Assembly: GCF_037023735.1 (NCBI RefSeq)
Contig: NZ_CP146069.1
Location: 1,157,501 to 1,221,500 of the forward strand
Source: Roseovarius sp. S88
GTDB taxonomy: Bacteria; Pseudomonadota; Alphaproteobacteria; Rhodobacterales; Rhodobacteraceae
Reading direction: 5' to 3'
DNA length: 64,000 nucleotides
Shown: piece by piece, positions 19,461 through 28,633 of the stretch
How the letters are laid out: every line of letters begins with the position of its first letter
How positions within the stretch are numbered: the first letter of the stretch is position 1
Position numbers and translations under genes: made by a program
The notes under the pieces: model-generated
Seen by the model: only the letters and a program-made list of their open reading frames with translations
Told to the model about the DNA's origin: nothing
Databases searched by the model: none

Positions 19461-20542
19461 CCAACCTTGCCGCGATCAAAGCCGAGGCGTTGCGCCTGCG
19501 TGGGATCTTTGAGGCCGCCGGGGCCACCCCTGTGGGCCCACCAGTTTTGCAGCCTGCGGACACATTGCTTGATCTTTATGGCGAAGACATCCGTGCGCGT
19601 GCCTATGTGACGTCAGATGCGCTTCGTGGCGAACAAATGCTGCGCCCGGATTTCACCGTGCCCGTGGTGCAGATGCACATGGAGCACGGTGCCGAACCGG
19701 CCTGTTACACCTACGCAGGAGAGGTGTTTCGCCGCCAGGAGGATGACCCGGATCGGGCCAGCGAGTACCATCAGGTCGGATTTGAGCTGTTTGACCGCGA
19801 GGCCCCTGAGGCCGCTGATGCTCGTGTATTTTCAGAGATTTACAATATTCTGAAGCCACTGAAGCTGCGGGCGTCAACGGGGGATATCGGCATTCTCACC
19901 GCAGCGGTGTCCGGCTTGCAAACCACAGACCGTCGCAAGGCGGCCTTGATGCGCCATATCTGGCGGCCCCGCCGGTTCCGTGCGCTTGTGGACCGGTACT
20001 CCGGTCGCGCATCTGTGCCGGAAAGCCGCGCCAGCCTCTTGGCTATGGACAACCCGATGGAGCAAGCCGCCCCTCTGATCGGTCTGCGCAGCCATGCTGA
20101 GATCGAGGCGCGCATTGCCGCTCTGCGCGAAGATGCAGCAGCCCCAAATTTGTCTGAAAACGATGTCGCCCTGTTGGATGCCATTCTGTCTGTGCGCGAA
20201 ACATCTGTTAACGCGCTGGAACATCTCCGCGATATCGCGGTTGATCTGCCCTCCATCAGCCCCGCTGTTGCGCGGCTTGCCAAACGGCTTGACGCGCTCA
20301 ACGCTGCTGGCATCGACGTGACAGTGCTTGATTTCGAAGCCAGCTATGGCCGCACGCAGATGGAATACTATGACGGGTTTGTTTTTGGTTTCTATGCGCC
20401 GGACCGTCCGGATTTGCCGCCAGTCGCTAGTGGTGGGCGCTACGACGCGTTGACCCGGCAATTGGGGCAGGGGCGCGAAATTCCCGCAGTCGGCGGTGTC
20501 ATACGGCCCGGTCTGGTGGTTGAACTCGGAGGCGCGGCATGA
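19457..20542 (+). CDS. hisZ: ATP phosphoribosyltransferase regulatory subunit
   Basis: A 361-residue HisS paralogue without aminoacylation function. It keeps the class II core ([55 protein letters not shown]) but is shorter and lacks the anticodon domain. HisZ binds the short form of HisG and confers histidine feedback control on the first step of histidine biosynthesis. It lies between hisS and hisG with 4-base overlaps on both sides, which supports stoichiometric expression. Confidence 0.93.
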   Translation: MTNLAAIKAEALRLRGIFEAAGATPVGPPVLQPADTLLDLYGEDIRARAYVTSDALRGEQMLRPDFTVPVVQMHMEHGAEPACYTYAGEVFRRQEDDPDRASEYHQVGFELFDREAPEAADARVFSEIYNILKPLKLRASTGDIGILTAAVSGLQTTDRRKAALMRHIWRPRRFRALVDRYSGRASVPESRASLLAMDNPMEQAAPLIGLRSHAEIEARIAALREDAAAPNLSENDVALLDAILSVRETSVNALEHLRDIAVDLPSISPAVARLAKRLDALNAAGIDVTVLDFEASYGRTQMEYYDGFVFGFYAPDRPDLPPVASGGRYDALTRQLGQGREIPAVGGVIRPGLVVELGGAA

Positions 20543-21234
20543 GCATCAAGATCGGTGTGCCCTCCAAAGGGCGATTGATGGAAAAGACCTTTGACTGGTT
20601 TGCCAAGCGCGGCATCACGTTGGGCCGGGCTGGATCTGATCGTGAATACTCAGGCTTTGTAGAAGGTATCGACGGTGTTGAGCTGGTCCTGCTGTCCGCT
20701 GGAGAAATCCCCCGGGAATTGCGCGCCGGGCGCATTCATCTGGGCGTGACCGGCACCGATCTTGTGCGCGAAAAACTGGGGCAATGGGATCAGGTGGTTG
20801 AGGAATTGGAGCCTTTGGGCTTTGGTCAGGCTGACCTCGTGCTGGCTGTCCCGCAGGCTTGGGTCGATGTGAATACGCTGGATGATCTGGACGCAGCGGC
20901 GGCGGCCTTTCGGTCTGTGCACGGGTTTCGGCTTCGCATCGCCACCAAGTACCATCGCTTGTGCCGTGAGTTTCTGCGCGAGAATGGCGTGGCCGATTAT
21001 CAGTTGGTCGACAGCCAGGGCGCCACGGAAGGTACGGTCAAAAACGAGACCGCCGAGGCGATCGCCGACATTACATCTACAGGTGACACAATGCGCGCCA
21101 ATCATTTGAAAACACTGGAAGACGGCTTGATCTTGCGCAGTCAGGCCACGCTCTATCGCGCGCGCCGTGCAGATATCTGTGATCTGGATCGCAAAACGCT
21201 CGGTGAGCTGATCGAGAGCTTGGGTGTTTCTTGA
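20539..21234 (+). CDS. hisG: ATP phosphoribosyltransferase catalytic subunit, short form
   Basis: A 231-residue protein starting [20 protein letters not shown]. Motifs include GVTGTDLVREKLGQWD and the PRPP-binding loop EAIADITSTGDTMRANHL. It lacks the C-terminal regulatory domain of long HisG, consistent with the adjacent hisZ. It catalyses condensation of ATP and PRPP, the committed step of histidine biosynthesis. It is the last gene of the hisS-hisZ-hisG operon. Confidence 0.95.
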   Translation: MSIKIGVPSKGRLMEKTFDWFAKRGITLGRAGSDREYSGFVEGIDGVELVLLSAGEIPRELRAGRIHLGVTGTDLVREKLGQWDQVVEELEPLGFGQADLVLAVPQAWVDVNTLDDLDAAAAAFRSVHGFRLRIATKYHRLCREFLRENGVADYQLVDSQGATEGTVKNETAEAIADITSTGDTMRANHLKTLEDGLILRSQATLYRARRADICDLDRKTLGELIESLGVS

Positions 21235-21403
21235 GGGGATAACCGCGTTTGTGGTTTGATATCTGCAAGCTGTAAGAGTTTTTCTGTGGATAACCTAAAT
21301 TGCAAGTTCTCAGATGTGAAAACCAAAAGCCAAGTTGCCTTTGTTTCTTCCCAGAACCGTATCAAAGCGTTAACCTTTATGAATATCAAAGGGATAGAAC
21401 GCG

Positions 21404-22576
21404 ATGATCATCCGCTCCATCAAGGCGACGCCGGTTAACATTCCTTTTGTCGCCCCGTATCGGTTCAGCTATGGCGCGATTGCTTCTTTGACCAAAACGG
21501 TGATCGAGCTTGAGACAGAAGATGGGGTTGTGGGTCTTGGCGAATGTGCCGACGGGGATCGGGCTGCCGATGTCGAAGTAATGGGTGTGCGCCTTGTCGG
21601 ACGTGACATTCGGCTTGTGACCGAGGCCGTACGTCTTTGTGTACCCAGTATGGCCTATTCTCCCTGGGACAATGTGCTGGCCAAACGGCGTGTGTTCGGT
21701 GGCATCGAAATGGCCATGTGGGATGCGCGTGGCAAAACCGAAGGCCTTCCCCTGTGGCATCTTCTTGGTGGCAAGGTCCGCGATGAGATTGCGCTGACCG
21801 AATATTTCGCCTTTCGCGATCCCGGCCCGGCGCATCCCGGTGAGGCCACACCGGTTGAGATCGCAAAATTCTGTGCCGAGATGATCGACAAACACGATGC
21901 TCAGATTTTTGAAGGCAAGCTGGCGACATTCGACCTGACAACCGAAGTGGACATGGTCCGCGAGGTGCGCGCGGCGATTGGCGACCGCGAATTGCGGCTT
22001 GATGCCAATGGCGGGTGGGTCTTGCCCACCGCAAAGCGTGCGATCAAGGCGCTTGGGCCGTATGACGTGGCGTGGTACGAAGAACCCGTTGAAAACTATG
22101 AGGAAATGGCCGCTTTGCGGTCCGTTACAGAAGCGGGGCTGTCAAGCCACCGGATCGATCTTCGCCGCGCGGTGGAGCTTGGCGCGCCGGACGCAATCGT
22201 GACCAATATCAATGAATTGGGTGGCATGTCCGGGGCTGTGGATTTCATCCGATCCTGCGTGCGATTTGATATCGGGTTTCGATTTCACAGTGGCGAAACA
22301 GGTGTTGCAAGCGCCGCTTACCTGCATCTCAGTGCCGCACTGGAGCCTGTGCGAGAGGCCAGCCAGACCTTGCTGCGCTGGTACGCGGATGACGTGATCG
22401 AAGGCGGCCCGATGCAGCCGCGTTCCGGCACATTGCCAGTGCCCACCGGGCCGGGTTTGGGCGTTGCGATTGATCCCAAAGCGCTGGCGCGCTGCCATCA
22501 GCGGTATTGCGACGAAGGCGCGTTTCCTGCGGGGCAAACCGGCGGCGGATATGGGGGACATTTTCGCAAGAGTTAG
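21404..22576 (+). CDS. Enolase-superfamily (mandelate racemase/muconate lactonizing type) enzyme
   Basis: A 390-residue protein with the capping domain (TPVNIPFVAPYRFSYGAI) and the barrel. FEGKLATFD would supply the base on strand 2, RLDANGGW the first metal aspartate and AWYEEPVENYEEM the second metal acid. The third ligand position (LSSHRIDLRRAVELGAPDA) lacks the usual acidic residue, as in the glucarate-dehydratase-like branch where His or Asn may serve. FRFHSGETGVASAAYLH carries a possible catalytic histidine. It probably dehydrates an acid sugar, but the substrate is unknown. It has its own 169-base upstream region and a modest ribosome site (AAGGGA). Confidence 0.78.
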   Translation: MIIRSIKATPVNIPFVAPYRFSYGAIASLTKTVIELETEDGVVGLGECADGDRAADVEVMGVRLVGRDIRLVTEAVRLCVPSMAYSPWDNVLAKRRVFGGIEMAMWDARGKTEGLPLWHLLGGKVRDEIALTEYFAFRDPGPAHPGEATPVEIAKFCAEMIDKHDAQIFEGKLATFDLTTEVDMVREVRAAIGDRELRLDANGGWVLPTAKRAIKALGPYDVAWYEEPVENYEEMAALRSVTEAGLSSHRIDLRRAVELGAPDAIVTNINELGGMSGAVDFIRSCVRFDIGFRFHSGETGVASAAYLHLSAALEPVREASQTLLRWYADDVIEGGPMQPRSGTLPVPTGPGLGVAIDPKALARCHQRYCDEGAFPAGQTGGGYGGHFRKS

Positions 22577-22585
22577 ATCCGTCGA

Positions 22586-22614
22586 ATTGGGTATTTTTGA
22601 CAAGAAAGAAGCCC
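22586..22614 (+). repeat. Intergenic repeat family A, copy 2
   Basis: GGGTATTTTTGACAAGAAAG followed by AAGCCC, between the enolase-superfamily gene and the DCC-family gene. It is one of the best-conserved copies of the six. Confidence 0.6.
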
Positions 22615-22681
22615 GTGTGACGATCTGCATCTTGGCGTAGAAATCTGAAAGACTTAAGTTTTCGCCGAAAGGATCAATGTC

Positions 22682-23143
22682 ATGCGACCCCAGCCACATC
22701 CCGCCTATTCTTATCGCGATGATCCTGAGGTTCCGACATTTGACGAGACGCGCATACATGTCGTGATGGATGCAGAATGCGCGTTGTGTTCACGCGCTGC
22801 CCGGCGGATCGCGCGGCTTGACCGAGAGGACGCCGTTCGCATTGCCCCTGCGCAAGGGGCGCTGGGTCAGGCGCTTTTGCGGCACTATGGTATGCGTCCT
22901 GACGACCCGGAAACCTGGCTCTTGGTAGAAGAGGGACACGCCTATGGTTCGCTGGATGCCATGTTGCGCTTGTTCCCCAGGTTTAGCGCGATTTACGCGC
23001 CTTTGCGCATCTTGTCGGCTCTGCCTTTTGGCTTGCAGGATTGGATCTACGCCCGCATCGCGCGCAACCGGTATCGCCTCTTTGGTCGCGCGGATTTATG
23101 TGCTTTGCCGGATGCGGCGGTGCAATCAAGGCTGGTGCGGTGA
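22682..23143 (+). CDS. DCC family (DUF393) thiol-disulfide-oxidoreductase-like protein
   Basis: A 153-residue protein with the signature VVMDAECALCSRAARRI (DxxC..C at about residues 30-36), followed by the helical LDAMLRLFPRFSAIYAPLRI region and IARNRYRLFG. The family is predicted to be thioredoxin-like, but its biochemical role is not established. The stop is overlapped by the GTG start of the next gene (GTGA), so the two are translationally coupled. The start has AAAGGA 9 bases upstream. Confidence 0.82.
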   Translation: MRPQPHPAYSYRDDPEVPTFDETRIHVVMDAECALCSRAARRIARLDREDAVRIAPAQGALGQALLRHYGMRPDDPETWLLVEEGHAYGSLDAMLRLFPRFSAIYAPLRILSALPFGLQDWIYARIARNRYRLFGRADLCALPDAAVQSRLVR

Positions 23144-23667
23144 CAAGCGTCTACGCGCAGATTTTGGGCGCTGAAGGGCTGGTGGCGTTGGCACCGGAAT
23201 GCCGAGTTTTGCATGAAAGCATGGGCCGGTTCGAGGGTGAGATTACGGTTGAGATGACGCGTAACCCGTTCTTGCGATTGGCCTTGAGATGCGCGGGTTT
23301 TCCAAAGGCGTTCGAACAGGCGCCCCTGAGTTTTACCAAGGAAAAACAAGGGCAAAGAGAGGTTTGGATCCGCCAAATTGGAGATCAGGTGATGCGCACT
23401 GTTCAATGGGTGGAAGACGGGGACATGTTAGCGGAACGCCTGGGCGCGATGACAGCGATCAGCCGCCTATCGCCTGCTTCAGGTGGTCTTGACCTGACAG
23501 AGTGGCAGTTTCGATTTGCAGGTCTTGCTGTGCCGCGTTGGGCTGCGCCGAATGTCATGGCCAGCGAACGACCAGATCAGGGGCTGTATCGCTTCGAGAT
23601 CGCCATTTGCCTGCCTTGGAGTGACAAGCCCATCGTGCGCTATCATGGTTGGTTGGCCACAAGTTAG
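23140..23667 (+). CDS. DUF4166 domain protein
   Basis: I chose GTG 23140 (MTSVYAQILGAEGLVALAPE) because it overlaps the previous stop by 4 bases; the upstream open frame lies inside the DCC gene. The 175-residue product begins with the DUF4166-typical LAPECRVLHESMGRFEG and continues with WIRQIGDQVMRTVQW and LPWSDKPIVRYHGWL. It has no signal peptide or membrane segment. Function is unknown; in this arrangement it partners the DCC protein. Its stop overlaps the convergent phnX stop. Confidence 0.72.
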   Translation: MTSVYAQILGAEGLVALAPECRVLHESMGRFEGEITVEMTRNPFLRLALRCAGFPKAFEQAPLSFTKEKQGQREVWIRQIGDQVMRTVQWVEDGDMLAERLGAMTAISRLSPASGGLDLTEWQFRFAGLAVPRWAAPNVMASERPDQGLYRFEIAICLPWSDKPIVRYHGWLATS

Positions 23668-24446
23668 GTCGTGTCCAACCGGCGTACGAGTTCGGGCAAA
23701 TCCGCCACTGTGTCGATGACATGATCTGCGCCTGCATCTACAAGGATTTTTGTGGCATGCGCGCGTAGTGTGGCGATTTCAGTCTCGGACAAAGCCACCA
23801 ATTCCTGAGGCGTTTTTCCGACCGCGTTCCCGGACAGCGCTACGCCAACAGTCACGCATCCTGCCGAAACGCCTTCGGCAATGCCCGGTGCGGTATCATC
23901 TACTTTGAGGATTGAATCGGGCGGATAAGCCGCCAGATCAATCATGCATTGATACATCCCTAACGGTCCGGGTCGCCCTTCGGGCAGATCATCGGAACAC
24001 ACCAGATTGTCCGGCACGTACCCCTGTGCCGCTGCGACAGGCAGCACGTTTTCCATGATTGAGCGGGTATATCCGGTGGTCGAGCCAATCTTGAGACCCA
24101 TCTTGCGCAATGCCGCTATGGCTTCGGCACAGCCGGGCACCAGATCCGCATACTCCGCCGCAACCTTTTCATTCATCGGAACGAAAACCTTGTAGACCTC
24201 ATCGACATCGGCATCTGTCGGGGCACGCCCATGCGCATCCTGCCATTGCCGCGCGATGGAGGGCATGTCCATCATCACTCGGATGTGGTCCCATTTGGCC
24301 ACGCCCATCGGCGCGCGGGCTTCATCGATTGTGACCGTGAGACCGAACTCTGCAAAGGCTTTGACAAACACGCCCATCGGGGCGAACGACCCAAAATCAA
24401 CGGTTGTACCGGCCCAGTCAAAGACGACAGCAGTAAAACGGGACAT
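23664..24446 (-). CDS. phnX: Phosphonoacetaldehyde hydrolase (phosphonatase)
   Basis: A HAD-superfamily enzyme of 260 residues. The nucleophile motif is VVFDWAGTTVDFG, and the cap lysine that forms the Schiff base is in MGVAKWDHIRVMM. IGSTTGYTRSIMENVLP and ILKVDDTAPGIAEGVSAGC complete the HAD motifs. It hydrolyses phosphonoacetaldehyde to acetaldehyde and phosphate. I chose ATG 24446 (AAAGGA upstream); a TTG at 24452 is also possible. The usual partner transaminase phnW is not in this window, so its substrate source must be elsewhere. Confidence 0.92.
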   Translation of the reverse strand: MSRFTAVVFDWAGTTVDFGSFAPMGVFVKAFAEFGLTVTIDEARAPMGVAKWDHIRVMMDMPSIARQWQDAHGRAPTDADVDEVYKVFVPMNEKVAAEYADLVPGCAEAIAALRKMGLKIGSTTGYTRSIMENVLPVAAAQGYVPDNLVCSDDLPEGRPGPLGMYQCMIDLAAYPPDSILKVDDTAPGIAEGVSAGCVTVGVALSGNAVGKTPQELVALSETEIATLRAHATKILVDAGADHVIDTVADLPELVRRLDTT

Positions 24447-24511
24447 GAGCAACGGTTCCTTTCTTTCAGCTCGAACGCACTGGCCTGCAAGGTGAAGAGA
24501 AGTTTGACAGG

Positions 24512-25525
24512 CTACAGCCCTTCAAAGAAAGCCGTCAGGTTGTGGCCAAGGGCGTCGGAGACATATCCGCCTTCCTGTACGAGAACCAGTGGCAGCCCAG
24601 TGCCTGCGATGGTCGATGCGATCCGGGTAAAGCCCTGCGTGCTTACCGCCAGGCCTTGGAACGGGTCATCTTCATGCGCATCAAGGCCCAAAGCAACCAC
24701 GATGGCCGTCGCCCCGAAGTCGGAAATCGCACCCAATGCTGTGTCCAATGCTGTCAGAAAAACGGCGTCGTCACTGCCGCGCATCAAAGGCAGGTTGAGA
24801 TTTGCCCCCTCACCTTGCCCTTCTCCGCGTTCTTCTGCATGGCCCCAGAAGAAAGGATAAAACCCATCCGGATCGGCATGGATCGAAACGGTCAGCACGT
24901 CGCCACGTGCATAGAATATGCCTTGTGTGCCATTGCCGTGATGCACATCCACATCCAATATTGCAGGGTGCATCCTATGATCCAGCAACCGCTGCGCCGC
25001 GATGGCGGAGTTGTTCAGAAAGCAAAAGCCGCCTGCCTGATCGGCATAGGCATGATGCCCTGGCGGTCGGCAGAGCGCATAGGCATGTCTGTCGCCCGCC
25101 AGAACCGCATCCGTCGCGGCAATGGCCGATTGTGCCGAGGCGTAGGCCGACATGTAGGTGTGCGGCCCGATTGGACAGGCCGTATCAGCCTGATGGTAGC
25201 CGGCCTGACCCACTGCTGAGCTGGGATAGCCATCGCTGCGCGCGCGGGGGTGCACATTTGGAATGACCTCCGGCGCGGCGCCTGGCAGGACTTTCCATCT
25301 TTCGTGAATCGTCTGCAAAAAGGTCAAATACCGCGCGTCATGCACCGCCGCGATGGGCGCCAAACCCGCATCAGGTGGCGTATGAAAAATAGCTCCCGCA
25401 TCTTCTGCCCCTTTTCGCAAAAGCTCAATGCGCTCAGGGCTTTCCGGGGATGGTTTGATTACGCCCTGGTGAAGGAAGTTCTGCGGATGATGCGCGGCTT
25501 GTGCGGAATCGAGAAAAACTTTCAT
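24512..25525 (-). CDS. Histone-deacetylase-family amidohydrolase (acetylpolyamine deacetylase-like)
   Basis: A 337-residue arginase-deacetylase-fold enzyme. CRPPGHHAYADQAGGFCF holds the catalytic histidine pair, ILDVDVHHGNGTQGIF and GLDAHEDDP supply the zinc ligands (Asp, His, Asp), and EGGYVSDAL has the transition-state tyrosine. Bacterial members mostly deacetylate acetylpolyamines or other small amides. Its start lies 95 bases from the divergent Rieske-glutamate-synthase operon. ATG 25525 is preferred; a GTG at 25534 would add three residues. It follows phnX on the same strand after about 65 bases. Confidence 0.87.
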   Translation of the reverse strand: MKVFLDSAQAAHHPQNFLHQGVIKPSPESPERIELLRKGAEDAGAIFHTPPDAGLAPIAAVHDARYLTFLQTIHERWKVLPGAAPEVIPNVHPRARSDGYPSSAVGQAGYHQADTACPIGPHTYMSAYASAQSAIAATDAVLAGDRHAYALCRPPGHHAYADQAGGFCFLNNSAIAAQRLLDHRMHPAILDVDVHHGNGTQGIFYARGDVLTVSIHADPDGFYPFFWGHAEERGEGQGEGANLNLPLMRGSDDAVFLTALDTALGAISDFGATAIVVALGLDAHEDDPFQGLAVSTQGFTRIASTIAGTGLPLVLVQEGGYVSDALGHNLTAFFEGL

Positions 25526-25620
25526 GCCTGACACTCAAATCAGATCACGTTTTTTCTGTAAACCTAGCCTTACAAATTCAAATGCAGCAACATCGCGACA
25601 AATCAAGTTAAGGGAATCGC

Positions 25621-27231
25621 ATGAAAAAAGTCTCGGTCGCTAAGTTAGACACCCTGCCGGATCGCAAACCACAATACGCGCTGGTGGGTGAGGTAGACCT
25701 CGTGGTGGTGCGATTTGATGAGGAGGTGTCGGTGATGTATGGCCGCTGCCTGCATCGTGGGGCGCTCATGTCGGACGGTTTTGTGCAGGGCGATAACCTG
25801 ATTTGCGGACTGCACTACTGGGATTACCGTCTCGACTCGGGCGTGTCGGAATATAACAACGCCGAAGTACTGCCAAAATTCACCTCCTGGACTGATAATG
25901 GTGAGGTTTGGGTAGATGAGGATGAAATCAACGCCTGGGCCAAAGATCACCCCCAACCGTTTCAGCGCGATGAGTACTTAGGCCTTTATGCCGACACGAG
26001 CCACGGCACGGAAGAAGAGCCGCATAACGCACTTGTTCAGCGCTACGCACGCGAAGGACTTTCCAAAACAGGCCATCACGGCGTGGTCGACAGCATGGGG
26101 GTGCCGCGGGCCGAGCTGCCGGATTGGGATGACATTCAGATCATCACCGCGCAACTTCATCGCGCGCCGCTTCTGGACGACGACCCAGTAAGCACAGAGG
26201 TTGTGATCGGCCCGAATGCACAGAAGCCCTTAACACTTGATATCCCGCTCTTCGTCTCTGACATGAGCTTTGGCGCTTTGAGCGAGCCGGCCAAATTGGC
26301 ACTGGCGCGCGGGGCAGAGCTTGCCGGAACCGGGATTTGCTCAGGCGAGGGTGGCATGCTGCCCGAAGAGCAGGAAGCCAACAGCCGCTATTTCTATGAG
26401 TTGGCCTCGGCCCGGTTCGGATTTGAGTGGGATAAGCTGGACCGAGTGCAAGCCTTTCATTTCAAAGGCGGGCAGGGGGCCAAGACCGGCACGGGCGGGC
26501 ATCTGCCCGGAGCCAAGGTCAAAGGCAAGATCGCCGATGTGCGTGGACTTGAAGAGGGGCAGGACGCGATCTCGCCTGCGCGCTTCCCGGAATGGACAGA
26601 TCCCAGCCAGATCAAGGACTTCGCTGATCAGGTGCGCGACCGCACAGGCGGTATCCCAATCGGCTTCAAGCTCAGCGCGCAGCATATTGAAAAGGACATA
26701 GACGCGGCCCTAGAGGTGGGCGTGGACTATATCATTCTCGATGGGCGCGGCGGCGGCACAGGGGCCGCACCGCTCATCTTCCGTGACAATATTTCGGTGC
26801 CGACCATTCCAGCCTTGGCACGGGCGCGACGGCATTTGGACCGCCTTGAGCGCGGCGATGTGAGCCTTGTCATCACAGGCGGGTTGCGCAAGCCGGTTGA
26901 TTTTGTGAAGGCGATGGCGCTGGGCGCGGATGCTGTGGCGCTGTCCAACTCAGCCATGCAAGCGATCGGCTGTATCGCCATGCGTGCCTGTCACACCAAT
27001 AACTGTCCGGTCGGTATCGCCACGCAAAAACCGTATCTGGTGAGCCGTCTGGTGATTGAAAAATCCGCGCGGCAGTTGGCCAATTTCTTTGAGGCTTCGG
27101 TAGAGTTGATGCAGGTGATGGCCCGAGCCTGTGGGCATGATCACCTCTCGAAATTCAACGCAGATGATCTGACTACCTGGAAACGCGACATGGCCGACCT
27201 GTCAGGCGTGGCCTATGGAGGCCTGCAATGA
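25621..27231 (+). CDS. Rieske-fused FMN-binding glutamate-synthase-family protein
   Basis: A 536-residue fusion. Residues 1-110 form a Rieske [2Fe-2S] domain: Cys43-x-His45 in RCLHRG and Cys62-x2-His65 in CGLHYWDY. The rest is the FMN/3Fe-4S domain of glutamate synthase: DMSFGALSEPAKLAL, GEGGMLPEEQ, QGAKTGTGGHLPGAKV, LDGRGGGTGAAP and the cluster cysteines in CIAMRACHTNNCPVGIATQ. It has no glutaminase domain and no NADPH subunit nearby, so electrons probably come from the Rieske domain or another carrier. It starts an operon of six genes and overlaps the next start by 4 bases. It has no membrane segment, so it is cytosolic or peripheral. Confidence 0.88.
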   Translation: MKKVSVAKLDTLPDRKPQYALVGEVDLVVVRFDEEVSVMYGRCLHRGALMSDGFVQGDNLICGLHYWDYRLDSGVSEYNNAEVLPKFTSWTDNGEVWVDEDEINAWAKDHPQPFQRDEYLGLYADTSHGTEEEPHNALVQRYAREGLSKTGHHGVVDSMGVPRAELPDWDDIQIITAQLHRAPLLDDDPVSTEVVIGPNAQKPLTLDIPLFVSDMSFGALSEPAKLALARGAELAGTGICSGEGGMLPEEQEANSRYFYELASARFGFEWDKLDRVQAFHFKGGQGAKTGTGGHLPGAKVKGKIADVRGLEEGQDAISPARFPEWTDPSQIKDFADQVRDRTGGIPIGFKLSAQHIEKDIDAALEVGVDYIILDGRGGGTGAAPLIFRDNISVPTIPALARARRHLDRLERGDVSLVITGGLRKPVDFVKAMALGADAVALSNSAMQAIGCIAMRACHTNNCPVGIATQKPYLVSRLVIEKSARQLANFFEASVELMQVMARACGHDHLSKFNADDLTTWKRDMADLSGVAYGGLQ

Positions 27232-27593
27232 TGGCCGCGGGGCTGGTGATTTTGGCGGAATACTGGCTCATGATGGGTGCAGTTGTCGCGCTGATCTTCC
27301 TTACAATCGGCATTGACCGCATCGATGAAGATGCGCGCGGCGCCTACATCTTTCGCCCACTGCTGGTTCCCGGCGTTTTGCTCATCTGGCCGTTGGTGCT
27401 ATGGCGCTGGTACGCGCTAGAGACGGGTCGCTCCGATGAAACCAAACGCTACAAAGCGGTGCGCGGGGCGCATGGTTTCGTTGCGATTGGCATGGCCATC
27501 TCTATTGCGATCATCATCGCCACGGGGCTCAGCATCAAACAAACCTGGCCCGCTCATGTCGCGCCTGAGCGACTTTCGGAGGCAGGGCAATGA
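27228..27593 (+). CDS. Small membrane protein of the Rieske operon
   Basis: A 121-residue protein with three predicted helices: residues 3-28 (LVILAEYWLMMGAVVALIFL), 43-64 (LLVPGVLLIWPLVLWRWYAL) and 82-103 (HGFVAIGMAISIAIIIATGL). Charged loops ETGRSDETKRYKAVRGAH lie between the second and third. It is not recognised. It overlaps both neighbours by 4 bases, so it is part of a translationally coupled set and may be a subunit that anchors or assembles the redox complex. Confidence 0.7.
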   Translation: MMAAGLVILAEYWLMMGAVVALIFLTIGIDRIDEDARGAYIFRPLLVPGVLLIWPLVLWRWYALETGRSDETKRYKAVRGAHGFVAIGMAISIAIIIATGLSIKQTWPAHVAPERLSEAGQ

Positions 27594-28633
27594 GCGTCAA
27601 GTATATCCCTGTCCAATGGAACCCGAACAAGTGGATCTATGACGGTATTATGCTAGCCGGTGTCGCGGCCTTTCTTTGGATATTTATCCACATCACCCCC
27701 GAAATCCTCAGCCACGAGCGCCCGATCAACAGCCAGGTGCACAACGCCCGCGCCTTTGGGGCCTGCGCATTCCTGATGCTCTCGATCATCCTGGCGATTG
27801 GTCCTCTGGCCAAGCTCGACACGCGTTTCATGCCGCTGCTCTACAATCGTCGCCATTTTGGGGTGATGACCGCTTTTGTCGCGACCGCCCATGCGGGGTA
27901 TATCCTCAATTGGTATTTCGCCTTTTCGTTCGTGCCCAAATGGGATGCGCTGCTTTTGTCAAACACGAACTACGGCCAGCTTTTGGGCTTCCCGTTTGAG
28001 GCGCTGGGGGCGTTGGCTTTGGTGATTTTGTTGATCCTCGCCGCGACAAGCCATGATTTCTGGCTCAAGTTTCTCACAGCTCCAGTCTGGAAGCGCCTGC
28101 ATTACCTGATCTACGCGGCTTATGTCTCCGTGGTCGCGCATATCAGCCTTGGCATCCTGCAAGATCAGCAGAGCCTGTTCTTGCCCATCTTTTTCATCGT
28201 TACGGCTTTCGCTGTCGCACTCCTGCATGTCTGGGCTTTTCTGGCGGAACGCAAAACGGGCGACCCGCTGGCCACAGCGGATGGCGATTGGATGCGCATC
28301 TGTCAGGCGGATGAGATCGAGGAAGGGCGCGCGCGCATCGCGCTTTTGCCCGATGGCAAGCGTGTGGCGGTGTTCAAACATGAAGGCAAGCTTTCGGCCA
28401 TATCGAACGCCTGTGCGCACCAAAACGGCCCTCTGGGTGAAGGGCGCATCATTGATTGCCTCGTAACGTGCCCCTGGCACGGGTTTCAATACCGGGTGAC
28501 CGATGGCCAATCCCCGGCACCCTTCACCGAGAAAATTCCAACCTACAATCTGCGTGTCGAGAACGGCGCGGTTCTGGTCGATCCGCATGCCAACCCGCCC
28601 GGCACGCATGTTGATCCTGTCGAGGTGGCGTGA
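27590..28633 (+). CDS. Ferric-reductase-like transmembrane domain fused to a Rieske domain
   Basis: A 347-residue protein. The first 230 residues hold about six membrane helices like MsrQ/YedZ ferric-reductase-type domains, with candidate haem histidines in RRHFGVMTAFVATAHAGYIL and RLHYLIYAAYVSVVAHISLG. Residues about 240-330 are a cytosolic Rieske domain with CAHQNGPLGEG and CPWHGFQY (CxH, Cx2H). This suggests electron flow between the membrane quinone/haem side and a soluble Rieske cluster. Direction and partner are inferred. It is coupled by 4 bases to the previous gene and 1 base to the next. Confidence 0.85.
   Translation: MSVKYIPVQWNPNKWIYDGIMLAGVAAFLWIFIHITPEILSHERPINSQVHNARAFGACAFLMLSIILAIGPLAKLDTRFMPLLYNRRHFGVMTAFVATAHAGYILNWYFAFSFVPKWDALLLSNTNYGQLLGFPFEALGALALVILLILAATSHDFWLKFLTAPVWKRLHYLIYAAYVSVVAHISLGILQDQQSLFLPIFFIVTAFAVALLHVWAFLAERKTGDPLATADGDWMRICQADEIEEGRARIALLPDGKRVAVFKHEGKLSAISNACAHQNGPLGEGRIIDCLVTCPWHGFQYRVTDGQSPAPFTEKIPTYNLRVENGAVLVDPHANPPGTHVDPVEVA

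Noticed and set aside
19457-20542. Second histidyl-tRNA synthetase
   Set aside because: It is short, lacks the anticodon domain and sits directly before a short HisG, so HisZ is the better name.
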